From NCBI RefSeq assembly GCF_023016005.1, contig NZ_JALKAZ010000002.1, positions 310,001-374,000 of the forward strand: 64,000 nucleotides of DNA, read 5' to 3'. Source of the DNA: Erythrobacter sp. F6033. GTDB taxonomy: Bacteria; Pseudomonadota; Alphaproteobacteria; Sphingomonadales; Sphingomonadaceae. Made by a program: the position numbers and the translations under genes. The notes under the pieces were generated by a model. It searched no databases. It was not told the origin of the DNA and was given only the letters and a program-made list of their open reading frames with translations. Shown here one piece after another: positions 18,055 through 27,366 of this stretch. The number at the start of each line of letters is the position of its first letter. Position 1 is the first letter of the stretch.

Positions 18055-19773
18055 ATGTTGAAACGCACCTTCGCAGCACTCGCCCTGTCGGCCAGTCTGG
18101 CCGCTTGTTCACCCTATGAAACACCAGTGCAGGCTTCTGCGCCTGTCGCCTCCGACAGAACACCGGAAGGTGCCGTCAGCGCAGCCGATCCGCGCGCAGC
18201 CGCAGCGGGCGAAGCCATCCTTGCCAAGGGTGGGTCCGCCACAGACGCGGCAATTGCCGTCATGCTGGCCCTCACCGTCGTGGAGCCGCAGAGCTCGGGT
18301 ATCGGCGGCGGCGGATTTATGATCCATGCGGGCGAGAACGGCGTTACCAGTTTTGACGGACGCGAAACGGCGCCAGCGTCAGCAACAGGCACGCGCTTCT
18401 TAGATGCAGCAGGCAATCGTCTGCCGCGATCATCGCGCACTCTTTCCGGTCTCAGCGTCGGCGTACCCGGCAATCTGGCTCTCGCGGCCAAGGCTCACCA
18501 GCAATATGGCAAGCTTGAATGGGCCGAACTGTTCGAGCCTGCCATCGCTCTTGCACGCGACGGTTTCTTGATGAACCGCCGCCTGAATGGCTCGCTTTCG
18601 AGCAATAAAGGACGGGCTGACAAAACCGCTGCCGCTCGCGCAATTTTCTTCGATTCTGATGGCGAAGCGCTAGCCGTGGGAACGCGTATCAAAGTGCCTG
18701 ACCTCGCGGATACGCTAGAGCGGGTGGCCTTGAACGGCTCCGAAGCATTCTACAGTGACGCCGCGAACGCTCTGGCTGCTTATGTAGCGACAGAAACCCC
18801 GCAAGACGGCACACTAACCGCCTCTGACATCATCGGATACGAAGCGAAACAGCGCGAAGCGGTCTGCGCGCGTTACCGGACATACAAAGTCTGCGGCATG
18901 GGCCCGCCATCATCCGGCGGCGTTGCGGTTGCGCAAATGCTGGGGCAGCTTGAGCGTTTTGACCTCGCCGAAATGGGGCCGGAAAGCCCGACCTTCTGGC
19001 ACGTCTTCCTCGAATCCCAGCGCCTCGCCTATGCTGATCGTGAGCTTTACATCGGCGATAGCGATTTTGTTGCTGTGCCGGTCGAGGGCTTGGTCAATGC
19101 CAGCTACATCGCCAGCCGCGGGGCGCTCATTGATCCAGCCAACGCCATGTCCGAAGCAAAGCCGGGCACACCTCCCGGTGCGCCGCTTGCACGGGCAGAC
19201 GGTGATGAGCCTCCAGAGAACGGCACCACGCACTTCTCGGTTGTTGATGGCGAAGGCAATGCAGTCAGCTACACCTCCACAATCGAAGGAGCGTTTGGTT
19301 CAGGGCTGCATTTTGGCGGCTTTTACCTCAACAATGAGCTGACCGACTTCAGCTCTTCACCAGAGATAGACGGCAAGCCTGTCGCGAACCGTGTCGAAGG
19401 CGGCAAACGCCCCCGCTCTTCGATGGCACCGACCATCGTGTTTGATGAAAATGGCGAGGTTGTGCTGGTGATCGGCGCGGCTGGCGGGCCGACAATCCCT
19501 GTTCAGGTCGCGCGCTCAATTATCGGCGTGCTGGATTTCGGAATGACAGCCGAAGAGGCCCTAGCACTGCCGCTCGTCATGGGTTTTGGATCGACTGTAA
19601 TAACCGAAGAAGGCGGGCCCGTCGCTGATATGACAGCGGAATTCGAAGCCCTTGGTCACGGAACTTTGCGTGTTTTGTCCCCACGCGGCAAAGCGAACGT
19701 TCTTCGCCGGACAGAGGATGGCTGGGAAGCTGCGGGTGATCCGCGCGTCGCCGATCTGCTCGATTACGAGTAA
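18055..19773 (+). CDS. ggt: Gamma-glutamyltransferase
   Basis: 572 residues with a lipoprotein-type signal (LALSASLAAC). The autoprocessing site is in NGTTHFSVVD; the first Thr of TTHF, about residue 391, would become the N-terminal nucleophile of the small subunit. Other motifs: QSSGIGGGGFM, GSGLHFGGFYLNNELTDF and KRPRSSMAPT. Cleaves or transfers gamma-glutamyl groups, for example from glutathione, in the periplasm. A GAGGGG ribosome site precedes the ATG at 18055; upstream in-frame starts lie in pyrD. Confidence 0.95.
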   Translation: MLKRTFAALALSASLAACSPYETPVQASAPVASDRTPEGAVSAADPRAAAAGEAILAKGGSATDAAIAVMLALTVVEPQSSGIGGGGFMIHAGENGVTSFDGRETAPASATGTRFLDAAGNRLPRSSRTLSGLSVGVPGNLALAAKAHQQYGKLEWAELFEPAIALARDGFLMNRRLNGSLSSNKGRADKTAAARAIFFDSDGEALAVGTRIKVPDLADTLERVALNGSEAFYSDAANALAAYVATETPQDGTLTASDIIGYEAKQREAVCARYRTYKVCGMGPPSSGGVAVAQMLGQLERFDLAEMGPESPTFWHVFLESQRLAYADRELYIGDSDFVAVPVEGLVNASYIASRGALIDPANAMSEAKPGTPPGAPLARADGDEPPENGTTHFSVVDGEGNAVSYTSTIEGAFGSGLHFGGFYLNNELTDFSSSPEIDGKPVANRVEGGKRPRSSMAPTIVFDENGEVVLVIGAAGGPTIPVQVARSIIGVLDFGMTAEEALALPLVMGFGSTVITEEGGPVADMTAEFEALGHGTLRVLSPRGKANVLRRTEDGWEAAGDPRVADLLDYE

Positions 19774-19870
19774 GGCATTTGCGCTGATGCTTGCCGCTGA
19801 GGCGCGTAGCCACTAATTCATCACAAGAGAGAGACATTGAGCCCGTGTTTAGGGCGCAGGAGAGAAATTG

Positions 19871-21727
19871 GTGAACGCTCCAGAAACACATATCAGCGAT
19901 CGACCCGTGGTCGATCCCAATGACGCGCAGTGGCTGCAGGATATTGATGCTGCCAGCAATCTGGTCGAGTTGTTTCTTAAGCGTGCCGATGAAAAAGGCG
20001 ATGCACCGTTTCTAGGGCGCAAGTCGGACGGTAAATGGGTCACGCAAAGCTGGGCCGAGACCGCAGACCAGATTTGCTTGCTGGCAGAAAGCCTGCGCAA
20101 ACTGGGTTTGAACGAAGGCGACCGCGTCGCGATTGTCTCTGAAAACCGCCCTGAATGGTGTGTCGCCGATATCGCGATCATGGCGGCGGGCTGCATTTCG
20201 GTGCCGACCTACATCACGAATACGGAGCGCGATCACGCGCATATCCTCGACAATTCCGGCGCGCGCGCTGTGATTGTTTCGACCGAGAAATTGCTTGGCC
20301 CACTGGTTGGCGCAATCGGGCAGACCGGGATCATTGATCATGTGATTGGCATCGAAGATTTGCACCGCAAACAATCTGGCAGTTTCGATTATCACAATTG
20401 GAGCGATCTGATCACTGGCGATGCGACGGCGGCTCGCAAAGCCGTTGACGTTCGGGCGGGCAGCATTGCGCGCGAAGACACCGCTTGTCTGATCTACACC
20501 AGCGGCACAGGTGGCGCTCCGCGCGGCGTGATGCAGCACCACGGATCAATACTGTGTAATATCGCAGGCGCGGCAGAGATCCTGATCACCGATTTCGGCA
20601 TTCAGGACGAACGCTTCTTGTCATTCCTCCCGCTCAGCCACGCTTACGAACACACCGGCGGACAATATCTGCCGATCTCTGTCGGCGCGGAAATTTTCTA
20701 TTCAGAAGGCCTCGAAAAACTCGCCAGCAATATCGAGGAAACCCGCCCGACGATCATGGTTGTCGTCCCGCGTTTGTTCGAAGTGCTACGCACGCGGATC
20801 ATGAAGCAGGTCGAAAAACAGGGCAAAGTCGCCAATTTCATGATGGATAGCGCGCTGAAAATCAGCGAGAATTCCAAAGACGGCAAGAAACGGCTACGCG
20901 ACAAGCCGCTCGATTTCCTTGTCGAAAAAACGCTGCGTCCGAAAATCCGCCTGAAATTTGGTGGCCGGATCAAAGCTATGGTCTCCGGCGGTGCGCCGCT
21001 GAACCCCGAAGTCGGCAATTTCTTCGAAGCGATGGGTCTCACCATGCTGCAGGGTTACGGCCAAACCGAAGCCGGGCCTGTCATGAGCTGCAACCGACCA
21101 AAAACCGGTCTCAAAATGGATACGGTCGGCCCGCCTATGCGCAGCGTTGAGATCAAGATTGCTGAAGATGGCGAAATTTTGTGCCGCGGCGAATTGGTGA
21201 TGCACGGATACTGGCAAAACGACGCCGAAACGGCGCGCACGATTGTCGATGGCTGGCTGCACACGGGCGATATCGGTCACCTCGATGAGGCTGGCCGGAT
21301 TGTAATCACCGACCGCAAGAAGGACATGATTGTCAACGACAAGGGCGACAATGTCGCGCCGCAGAAAATCGAAGGCATGCTGACCCTGCAACCAGAAATC
21401 GCACAGGCGATGGTGAGCGGTGACAAGCGGCCTTACGTTGTCGGCCTGATCGTCCCGGATGCGGAATGGGCGCTCGAATGGGCGCGTGCCAATGACGAGA
21501 AGTATGATCTGAAGGCGCTGCAGGACCTGCCCGCATTCAAACAAGCGGTGCGCAAAGCCGTCGACCGGACCAATGTCGATTTGTCGGTAGTCGAAAAAGT
21601 GCGCAAGTTTGAGTTTTCAGACGAGGCCTTCTCGATCGACAACGAAGAGATGACGCCGAGCATGAAGATCCGCCGCCACAAGATCAGGGACCGCTATCAA
21701 GAGCGGATCAATGGAATGTACCGTTAG
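19871..21727 (+). CDS. AMP-dependent long-chain acyl-CoA ligase
   Basis: 618 residues from GTG 19871, with AGGAG upstream; a TTG three bases earlier is possible. The AMP-binding motif reads YTSGTGGAPRGVM, a variant of YTSGTTGxPKG with Gly and Arg substitutions, followed by SFLPLSHAYEH, LQGYGQTEAGPV, WLHTGDIG and the DRKKDMIVNDKGDNVAPQKIE region with the C-terminal catalytic loop. It resembles the long, FACS/FadD15-like group. Activates fatty acids with ATP and CoA; chain length not predictable. Confidence 0.93.
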   Translation: MNAPETHISDRPVVDPNDAQWLQDIDAASNLVELFLKRADEKGDAPFLGRKSDGKWVTQSWAETADQICLLAESLRKLGLNEGDRVAIVSENRPEWCVADIAIMAAGCISVPTYITNTERDHAHILDNSGARAVIVSTEKLLGPLVGAIGQTGIIDHVIGIEDLHRKQSGSFDYHNWSDLITGDATAARKAVDVRAGSIAREDTACLIYTSGTGGAPRGVMQHHGSILCNIAGAAEILITDFGIQDERFLSFLPLSHAYEHTGGQYLPISVGAEIFYSEGLEKLASNIEETRPTIMVVVPRLFEVLRTRIMKQVEKQGKVANFMMDSALKISENSKDGKKRLRDKPLDFLVEKTLRPKIRLKFGGRIKAMVSGGAPLNPEVGNFFEAMGLTMLQGYGQTEAGPVMSCNRPKTGLKMDTVGPPMRSVEIKIAEDGEILCRGELVMHGYWQNDAETARTIVDGWLHTGDIGHLDEAGRIVITDRKKDMIVNDKGDNVAPQKIEGMLTLQPEIAQAMVSGDKRPYVVGLIVPDAEWALEWARANDEKYDLKALQDLPAFKQAVRKAVDRTNVDLSVVEKVRKFEFSDEAFSIDNEEMTPSMKIRRHKIRDRYQERINGMYR

Positions 21728-21735
21728 AACGGCTG

Positions 21736-22266
21736 TCAGGCTGCTTCTGCTTCCTCGATAAATTCGGGATAGAAGCTTGGCTCCGCATCTGACCATGCAG
21801 GCGCTGTCGCTGCGGCTTCGCTTAAGCTTTGAAGCAGCACTTTGCGATGCTGCGGGCGGATCATAGGCAATGCCGCCGCAGCGCAGAATGCCGCTGGCAG
21901 ATAAGGCCGCGCAGACGCACCCAGAAGACGTTCGTAGAGGAAGCGGAAGGCCGAGAAACTCTCGAGTTGCTCCTGGCCCAGATCGAATGTCGTCATCCGG
22001 GTCAATTTACCGATGAAGCGCTCAATTTCACCAATCGAGCCATCTTGCGGGACCATTGATCTAAGCGCTTTGAGGTCCTGATAGGCGACATACTGGCGCC
22101 GGATGGCCGCGTTGTCGCTTTCTGTGGTGCCCCACAGCTTGAAAGCATCACTGCGCGCAAGACCGATGTCGAGGCTCCGCTTGATGTAGCGCTGCTCTGA
22201 TGGGTCGAAGCCCGCGAACTCACGCATTTCGCCAATCGATAGGTTTGCAGTGCTGGTAAGTGTCAC
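21736..22266 (-). CDS. Conserved hypothetical protein
   Basis: 176 residues, no signal peptide or clear membrane helix. N-terminal part EMREFAGFDPSEQRYIKRSLDIGLARSDAF is helical; a small hydrophobic stretch (PAAFCAAAALPM) lies near residue 130. No family recognised. It converges on the acyl-CoA ligase gene with an 8-bp gap and is followed on its 5' side by 70 bp and the thiS-thiG gene end. Confidence 0.62.
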   Translation of the reverse strand: MTLTSTANLSIGEMREFAGFDPSEQRYIKRSLDIGLARSDAFKLWGTTESDNAAIRRQYVAYQDLKALRSMVPQDGSIGEIERFIGKLTRMTTFDLGQEQLESFSAFRFLYERLLGASARPYLPAAFCAAAALPMIRPQHRKVLLQSLSEAAATAPAWSDAEPSFYPEFIEEAEAA

Positions 22267-22336
22267 GGTCGTCTCCCTGTTCGAGAGACGTTTTCAGGCA
22301 ACGTGGTTAATTTACGGTAACCGTGTTCGGCTTTTT

Positions 22337-23317
22337 CTAGATCAGCCCAGCCAGCGGCGAGCTTGGATCGGCATATCTGCGGCGACCCATTCGGCCAGAA
22401 AGATAGGCTTCCCGCCCTCCTTCAACCGCAAGCTTCATAGCGCGGGCCATACGGATCGGATCTTTCGCCTCCGCAATCGCTGTGTTCATCAGGATGCCGT
22501 CACACCCCAGCTCCATGCCAACCGCCGCGTCAGACGCGGTGCCCACGCCCGCATCAACAAGAACCGGCACATTGGCGCCTTCGACGATCAAGCGGATCGT
22601 CACTTGGTTCTGAATACCCAGACCCGATCCAATCGGCGCGCCAAGCGGCATCACCGCAACGGCGCCGGCATCCTCGAGCTGTTTTGCAGCGATGGGATCA
22701 TCAACGCAGTAGACCATCGGAAGGAAGCCTTCTTTGGCGAGCGTCTCGGTCGCTTTCAGCGTTTCGCGCATATCGGGGTAGAGCGTGCGTGCCTCGCCGA
22801 GGACTTCGAGTTTGACCAAATCCCATCCACCAGCCTCACGCGCCAGGCGCAGTGTGCGAATTGCATCATCGGCGGTGAAACAGCCGGCTGTGTTGGGCAG
22901 ATACGTGATCTTTTTCGGATCAATGAAATCCGTAAGCATCGGAGCCTTGGGATCGCTCACATTCACTCGCCGAACGGCTACCGTCACGATTTCTGCACCG
23001 CTGGCTTCCACAGCAGCGGCATTCTGTTCGAAATCCTGGTATTTGCCAGTGCCGACAATCAACCGCGACGTGAATGTCCTTCCGGCAACGGTCCAAGTGT
23101 CTGTCTTGTCCCCGCCTCCGACAAAATGAACGATCTCCAGCGTGTCGCCATCATTAAGGGTGACGGTTTCAAGCGTCGAGCGGGCTACAATTTCGCCGTT
23201 GCGCTCAACCGCTACCTTTTCTGGCGTTAGTTCAAGCTCGCGAACGAGGTCAGCAATTGTCGATGCCGCGCTTTTGCGCACATCGCCATTGAGGGTGATT
23301 GATTTCATTTCACTCAT
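22337..23317 (-). CDS. thiSG: Fused sulfur-carrier ThiS and thiazole synthase ThiG
   Basis: 326 residues. Residues 1-69 form a ThiS ubiquitin-like domain (MKSITLNGD onward, ending HFVGGG), fused directly to ThiG from about residue 74 ([20 protein letters not shown]). ThiG landmarks are the Schiff-base Lys169 in [15 protein letters not shown] and GAPIGSG. Makes the thiazole part of thiamine. In separate ThiS proteins the terminal Gly-Gly is thiocarboxylated; here it is internal, so cleavage or another mechanism is needed. Starts at 23317 or 23308 are both possible. No TPP riboswitch motif is visible in the 61 bp upstream. Confidence 0.92.
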   Translation of the reverse strand: MSEMKSITLNGDVRKSAASTIADLVRELELTPEKVAVERNGEIVARSTLETVTLNDGDTLEIVHFVGGGDKTDTWTVAGRTFTSRLIVGTGKYQDFEQNAAAVEASGAEIVTVAVRRVNVSDPKAPMLTDFIDPKKITYLPNTAGCFTADDAIRTLRLAREAGGWDLVKLEVLGEARTLYPDMRETLKATETLAKEGFLPMVYCVDDPIAAKQLEDAGAVAVMPLGAPIGSGLGIQNQVTIRLIVEGANVPVLVDAGVGTASDAAVGMELGCDGILMNTAIAEAKDPIRMARAMKLAVEGGREAYLSGRMGRRRYADPSSPLAGLI

Positions 23318-23378
23318 GGCGGATTGAAATAGACCGCAGCGCGCGAAGCGCAACCGCCAGTTTGCCACCTTGCTGGAT

Positions 23379-23759
23379 TCAATCGCGCTTTAAGAAGGGC
23401 CGCATATTGAGCAAGTGGCCGATAGTGACCAGCGATACGCCGATAATTGTCAGCACAGCCTCACCCATACCATGTGGCATCGCAAGCGCGCCGCCCATAA
23501 ATGTAAGGCCCATCATCGCGGTTACGAATGGTGCTGCACGGCGATGTTTGAGTGCGCCCCAACCGATCGCGACCGCTGCAACGATCAATGCGAGGGCCAG
23601 TCCGATCCGGTGAATTTCTGGCGAAAGCAGGAAGTGCCCACCAACTCCCAGGGCAGACACCAACACAACCGTCGCAACGCAATGCAATGCGCATAGCCCT
23701 GCGAGCATAATGCCTGTCCGGTCAAACCGGCGGCGAATCGAGGATGATGTGTCAGTCAT
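23379..23759 (-). CDS. MerC-domain membrane protein
   Basis: 126 residues with four hydrophobic segments. The first carries the MerC cysteine motif [14 protein letters not shown]. MerC was first described as a mercury transporter, but chromosomal copies in sphingomonads may handle other metals. The start at 23759 lies 15 nt downstream of a Zur-like palindrome, which points to zinc-responsive control. Downstream on the same strand is thiS-thiG (62-bp gap). Confidence 0.85.
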   Translation of the reverse strand: MTDTSSSIRRRFDRTGIMLAGLCALHCVATVVLVSALGVGGHFLLSPEIHRIGLALALIVAAVAIGWGALKHRRAAPFVTAMMGLTFMGGALAMPHGMGEAVLTIIGVSLVTIGHLLNMRPFLKRD

Positions 23760-23773
23760 GCTGTGGAATTGCA

Positions 23774-23796
23774 CATATGTAACATTATCACATTTC
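23774..23796. promoter_or_regulatory. Zur-box-like operator upstream of the MerC gene
   Basis: Read on the minus strand the 23-bp site begins GAAATGTGATAATG and ends TTACATATG. By eye it matches the proteobacterial Zur consensus (GAAATGTTATA-N-TATAACATTTC) at about 18 of 23 positions. It sits 15-37 nt before the MerC start codon, where a repressor would block RNA polymerase. Direct evidence is the pattern and position only. Confidence 0.5.
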
Positions 23797-23890
23797 GCAA
23801 GCTGCAATTGCGATTATTGCGCTGCACACACCATCATTTGCGGCAAATAGGCTTGCGTAGTTGCCTCGACGGGCACATTGACGCGGCACT

Positions 23891-24985
23891 ATGGCAAGTG
23901 CTTCTCAGACTGCAGCAAATATAGGCGCAGAGGCTGGACTCTTCGCGCGCCCGCTCGCGATTGCCCGATGGCTGGAGGTGGTTGCTGCATTCGTCGTGAT
24001 CATTGTGCTCGTTGGCGGTATCACTCGCCTGACAGAGAGCGGCCTCTCCATAACGGAATGGGATGTCGCGACAGGGATACTCCCGCCACTGACAGAAGCC
24101 TCATGGCAGGAAGAGTTCGCCAAATATCAGGCGACCCCGGAATATCGGTTAGAAGCAAGCATTGGCGGAATGACGCTTGCCGAATTTAAATTCATTTTCT
24201 TTTGGGAATGGTTCCACCGTCTGCTCGCCCGGTTGGTTGGCGTGGTCTACGCTTTGCCGCTGGTTTGGTTCTGGGTGAAAGGTGCGATCCCCGCTGGATA
24301 CAAAGGGCGTCTGATCGGCCTGCTCGCATTGGGCGGGCTTCAGGGGCTATTCGGTTGGCTTATGGTTCAGTCGGGCCTTGTCGGCGATATGACCGACGTC
24401 AGCCATTTCCGGCTCTCGCTCCACTTGCTGACCGCGCTTCTATTGCTCGCCTGTCTGGTGTGGACCGCACGCGATATGCGGCGAATAGCGCGCGATCCGC
24501 ACGCGCGCCCCGCGCCGATAACGGGTGCATCCACGGTGATTGCTGCCGTTCTGTTTGTTCAATTGCTGCTCGGCGCCTGGGTTGCCGGTTTGAATGCGGG
24601 CCATGCGGCCTATGACTGGCCTTTGATGAATGGTCGTTGGATCCCGGAGATCAGTTTCTCATCCGGCTTTTGGTGGACACTTACCCATGATCCGTTCTTG
24701 CTCCACTTTTTGCATCGCTGGTGGGCGTGGATCGCTGTTGCGGCATTGATCTGGCAAGGTCGACGAACGCGGAGGTCCGATCGGTCGGCATCAATTGTTC
24801 TGAATGCCGTGTTCGGCATCATGATTGTCTTGGGAATAGCGACAGTTCTGAGCGAGGTTTCGCTTTGGATCGCTGCTGCGCACCAACTGGTTGGTGCACT
24901 TCTTGTCGCAGCGACAGCTTGGGCCATGCATGCAGATGGCGCAGCGCATCAGGCGGCAAGCGGTTCACAGAAAGCCGTCACTTGA
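23891..24985 (+). CDS. ctaA: Haem A synthase (COX15/CtaA)
   Basis: 364 residues with about eight membrane helices. The haem-ligand histidines are visible in FWEWFHRLLAR, HFRLSLHLLTA, LLHFLHRWWAW and AAAHQLVGA, and the N-terminal GGITRLTESGLSITEW motif is diagnostic. Converts haem O to haem A for cytochrome c oxidase in the inner membrane. The stop overlaps the TTG start of cutA (TTGA). Confidence 0.96.
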   Translation: MASASQTAANIGAEAGLFARPLAIARWLEVVAAFVVIIVLVGGITRLTESGLSITEWDVATGILPPLTEASWQEEFAKYQATPEYRLEASIGGMTLAEFKFIFFWEWFHRLLARLVGVVYALPLVWFWVKGAIPAGYKGRLIGLLALGGLQGLFGWLMVQSGLVGDMTDVSHFRLSLHLLTALLLLACLVWTARDMRRIARDPHARPAPITGASTVIAAVLFVQLLLGAWVAGLNAGHAAYDWPLMNGRWIPEISFSSGFWWTLTHDPFLLHFLHRWWAWIAVAALIWQGRRTRRSDRSASIVLNAVFGIMIVLGIATVLSEVSLWIAAAHQLVGALLVAATAWAMHADGAAHQAASGSQKAVT

Positions 24986-25317
24986 ACGAAGTTGGCGCTG
25001 TCTTGGTTTGGTGCCCATTTCCCAATCGGGCCAAAGCGCGTGAAGTATCAAACGCGCTTCTCGACCAAAAACTGATCGCTTGCGCCAATATCGTCGGTGA
25101 TATTGAAGTTATCTACGAATGGAATGACAGTCGCTGCAACGAGAATGAAGTAGGCGTTCTGTTCAAGACTACGGATGCCATATGCGATGAAATGATTCAG
25201 AAGTTGGGTGATTATCACCCCTATGATACACCCGCGATTATTGGCTGGCGTTGTGACAATTCGCACCCGTCTACTCGGGCATGGCTGATTGAACAGACTT
25301 TGTCTGAAGAGGGCTAG
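24982..25317 (+). CDS. cutA: Divalent-cation tolerance protein CutA
   Basis: 111 residues, the usual CutA length. It reads NEVGAVLVWCPFPNRAKAREVSNALLD, then LIACANIVGDIEVIYEWN, the family core, and GDYHPYDTPAIIGW. CutA forms small trimers linked to metal tolerance; the biochemical role is unclear. The only start that fits is TTG at 24982, overlapping the ctaA stop by 4 bp, implying translational coupling. Confidence 0.9.
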   Translation: MNEVGAVLVWCPFPNRAKAREVSNALLDQKLIACANIVGDIEVIYEWNDSRCNENEVGVLFKTTDAICDEMIQKLGDYHPYDTPAIIGWRCDNSHPSTRAWLIEQTLSEEG

Positions 25318-25359
25318 CTGTTTCACGCAAGAGCAAACGATAGGGGAAGATTGGGCGCA

Positions 25360-26079
25360 ATGGACGGAATTTCACGCCGAGATTTCGGGGTCGGATTGGC
25401 GACTACCGGCATCACTCTTCTCACCGCCAATTCGGCATTTGCGGCGACCGGAATTTCAATCCCAGCCACACCGATGCTTCTATCACGAAAGGTGACGAGA
25501 GGCCTTGGCGATGGCAACAGCCTATCCGTCTATCGCGAGTGGATGATTGAATTTGCGATCCAGGGACGGGGGTTTTCTGTGTCTGGCACGCAGACCCACG
25601 CCAAAGTCGATGCTCCAGAGAATTTGGCCGCGATCGCGCAAATCGAAGAAAGCCGATCAACTGACAAGATGTGGCCCATCTTGCTTTCGTCAGATGGCCA
25701 GATTTTGGGAGCTGGCGACTTTATCCGGGAAGAGGATCTCGCTGCAGCAGTACAGGCGGCGGAGCATGCGATTTCGCAGAATGATCAGCCAGCTGCTCTG
25801 CAGATCCAGCAAAAGCGTTATCTAGCTCAGATGCATCAAGCTGGCTCTTCCTTAACCGATCAACTGCCCCCTGATCTCTTCTTTCCTGCAGGAGACAAGC
25901 AAGACCTGGTTCGCACAGTGAACTTGCCCGAGGGCGGCGTGGGCGAATTCAGCGTATCCTACAAAGCCAAGACGGCGACGGATGGGCCTTGGCTGTCAGA
26001 AGCGATGCGAAAGATCACAACGCGGATCGGCAAAGACACCAGAGAATCCAGCGAAGAATGGCATTTGAACGCCATTTAG
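25360..26079 (+). CDS. Hypothetical protein with twin-arginine export signal
   Basis: 239 residues from ATG 25360; a TTG at 25351 is an alternative with closer ribosome-site spacing. The N-terminus MDGISRRDFGVGLATTGITLLTANSAFAA has the SRRDF twin-arginine motif, a hydrophobic stretch and an AFA-A cleavage site, so the product is probably exported folded. The mature part shows no recognised domain. It stands alone between cutA and rplM. Confidence 0.75.
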   Translation: MDGISRRDFGVGLATTGITLLTANSAFAATGISIPATPMLLSRKVTRGLGDGNSLSVYREWMIEFAIQGRGFSVSGTQTHAKVDAPENLAAIAQIEESRSTDKMWPILLSSDGQILGAGDFIREEDLAAAVQAAEHAISQNDQPAALQIQQKRYLAQMHQAGSSLTDQLPPDLFFPAGDKQDLVRTVNLPEGGVGEFSVSYKAKTATDGPWLSEAMRKITTRIGKDTRESSEEWHLNAI

Positions 26080-26256
26080 ACACCGGATTTGCCTCACGGT
26101 ATTATTTTACCTCCTCTGAAACCCGCAGTTTTGCTTGACTTGCAGCCTCTCTGCGCACAAATGCGCCGCACTTGTCTTGCGCGAGTTTTTGATTCCGCAC
26201 GATTCGCTGTTGCCAGTCACTGACTGGCCAGCATCACAACCACAAACCTGCAGAGT

Positions 26257-26278
26257 TTAAAGCTCTCAGCTTTAAGGA
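26257..26278 (+). promoter_or_regulatory. Leader hairpin overlapping the rplM ribosome-binding site
   Basis: TTAAAGCT (26257-26264) and AGCTTTAA (26268-26275) form a perfect 8-bp stem with a 3-nt loop. The right arm runs into the AAGGA ribosome-binding site (26274-26278) of rplM, whose ATG is at 26288. Folding would hide part of the site. A TTGACT at 26135-26140 is a possible -35 element; the rest of 26080-26256 shows no gene. Confidence 0.45.
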
Positions 26279-26287
26279 CATTCAGCC

Positions 26288-26767
26288 ATGAAGGCCCTCA
26301 GTAAACAGACCCAGTCGGCGAAGCCGGCAGAGGTCGAAAAAAAATGGCACATCATTGATGCGGACGGCCTCGTAGTCGGTCGCCTCGCAGCCATCATTGC
26401 CAATCACCTGCGCGGTAAGCACAAGCCAAGCTATACTCCGCATGTCGATTGCGGCGATCACATCATCGTGATCAACGCCGACAAGGTGAAATTCACCAGC
26501 AACAAAGCTGAGAAGAAAATCTATTACAAGCACACCGGCCACCCGGGCGGTATCAAGGAAACAACCCCTGCGAAGATTCTCGAAGGTCGTTTTCCTGAGC
26601 GCGTGCTTAAGAAAGCCGTTGAGCGCATGATCCCGCGCGGCCCGCTCGGCCGTGATCAGATGCGCGCTCTGCACCTCTACAATGGCACCGAGCACCCACA
26701 TGACGGGCAAAACCCTCAAGTGCTCGACGTGGCTTCCATGAACCGCAAGAACAAGGTCTCCGGATAA
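26288..26767 (+). CDS. rplM: 50S ribosomal protein L13
   Basis: 159 residues. Typical L13 sequence: [40 protein letters not shown] and [12 protein letters not shown]. Early assembly protein of the large ribosomal subunit. The TAA stop overlaps the ATG of rpsI (TAATG), the classic L13-S9 operon. The C-terminus is slightly longer than in E. coli. Confidence 0.98.
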   Translation: MKALSKQTQSAKPAEVEKKWHIIDADGLVVGRLAAIIANHLRGKHKPSYTPHVDCGDHIIVINADKVKFTSNKAEKKIYYKHTGHPGGIKETTPAKILEGRFPERVLKKAVERMIPRGPLGRDQMRALHLYNGTEHPHDGQNPQVLDVASMNRKNKVSG

Positions 26768-27285
26768 TGGCTGACGAAAACAACACCGTCTCCGACCTGT
26801 CGGATCTCAAAGACATCGCTGGCGACGCACCCGCTGCGGATGCTGCTGAAATTGCTCAAAATCCTGCGGCGCCGCTGCGCGAGCAAGAGCTGGACGCACA
26901 AGGCCGCGCCTATGCGACCGGTCGTCGTAAAGACGCCAAAGCACGTGTCTGGATTAAACCAGGCACCGGTAAAGTCACCGTCAATGGCCGCGATCAGGAA
27001 GTGTATTTTGCACGTCCGACACTGCGTCTGATCATTGATCAGCCTTTCACGATCACCGATCGTCAGGGCCAGTATGACGTTGTTGCAACTGTCCGCGGCG
27101 GCGGCCTTTCAGGCCAAGCTGGCGCGGTTAAGCACGGCATCAGCCAGGCACTTGCCAAGTTTGAGCCTGAGCTGCGCGCTACCGTGAAGTCGGCCGGGTT
27201 CCTTACTCGCGATAGCCGTGTTGTTGAGCGTAAGAAGTATGGCCGTGCGAAAGCGCGTCGTAGCTTCCAGTTCTCGAAGCGTTAA
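26767..27285 (+). CDS. rpsI: 30S ribosomal protein S9
   Basis: 172 residues: an acidic, Ala/Asp-rich N-terminal extension of about 48 residues, then the S9 fold from [18 protein letters not shown] to the C-terminal [14 protein letters not shown], whose basic tail contacts the P-site tRNA. The extension is common in alphaproteobacteria. Translationally coupled to rplM and followed by a strong intrinsic terminator. Confidence 0.98.
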   Translation: MADENNTVSDLSDLKDIAGDAPAADAAEIAQNPAAPLREQELDAQGRAYATGRRKDAKARVWIKPGTGKVTVNGRDQEVYFARPTLRLIIDQPFTITDRQGQYDVVATVRGGGLSGQAGAVKHGISQALAKFEPELRATVKSAGFLTRDSRVVERKKYGRAKARRSFQFSKR

Positions 27286-27309
27286 TCCGCCTCGCAGCAC
27301 ATACCTTAC

Positions 27310-27352
27310 AAAGAAAAGGGCGGCATCCTTCGGGATGTCGCCCTTTTCTTTT
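27310..27352 (+). terminator. Intrinsic terminator after rplM-rpsI
   Basis: A long stem with arms 27310-27328 and 27333-27352, a TTCG tetraloop and a final TTTTCTTT run. The left arm begins with an A-rich AAAGAAAA, so the structure could also terminate the minus-strand small membrane-protein gene's antisense direction. Confidence 0.9.
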
Positions 27353-27366
27353 GGCATCATGATCCG

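Noticed and set aside
22250..23230. A 326-codon plus-strand frame opposite thiS-thiG
   Set aside because: Antisense to the thiazole synthase gene, whose motifs are unambiguous.
23318..23378. Possible TPP riboswitch upstream of thiS-thiG
   Set aside because: The gap is only 61 bp and lacks the CUGAGA and ACCUGAUC core of the TPP aptamer.
25318..25340. A further parS-like start (CTGTTTCACG) after cutA
   Set aside because: Only the left half resembles parS; the right half diverges.
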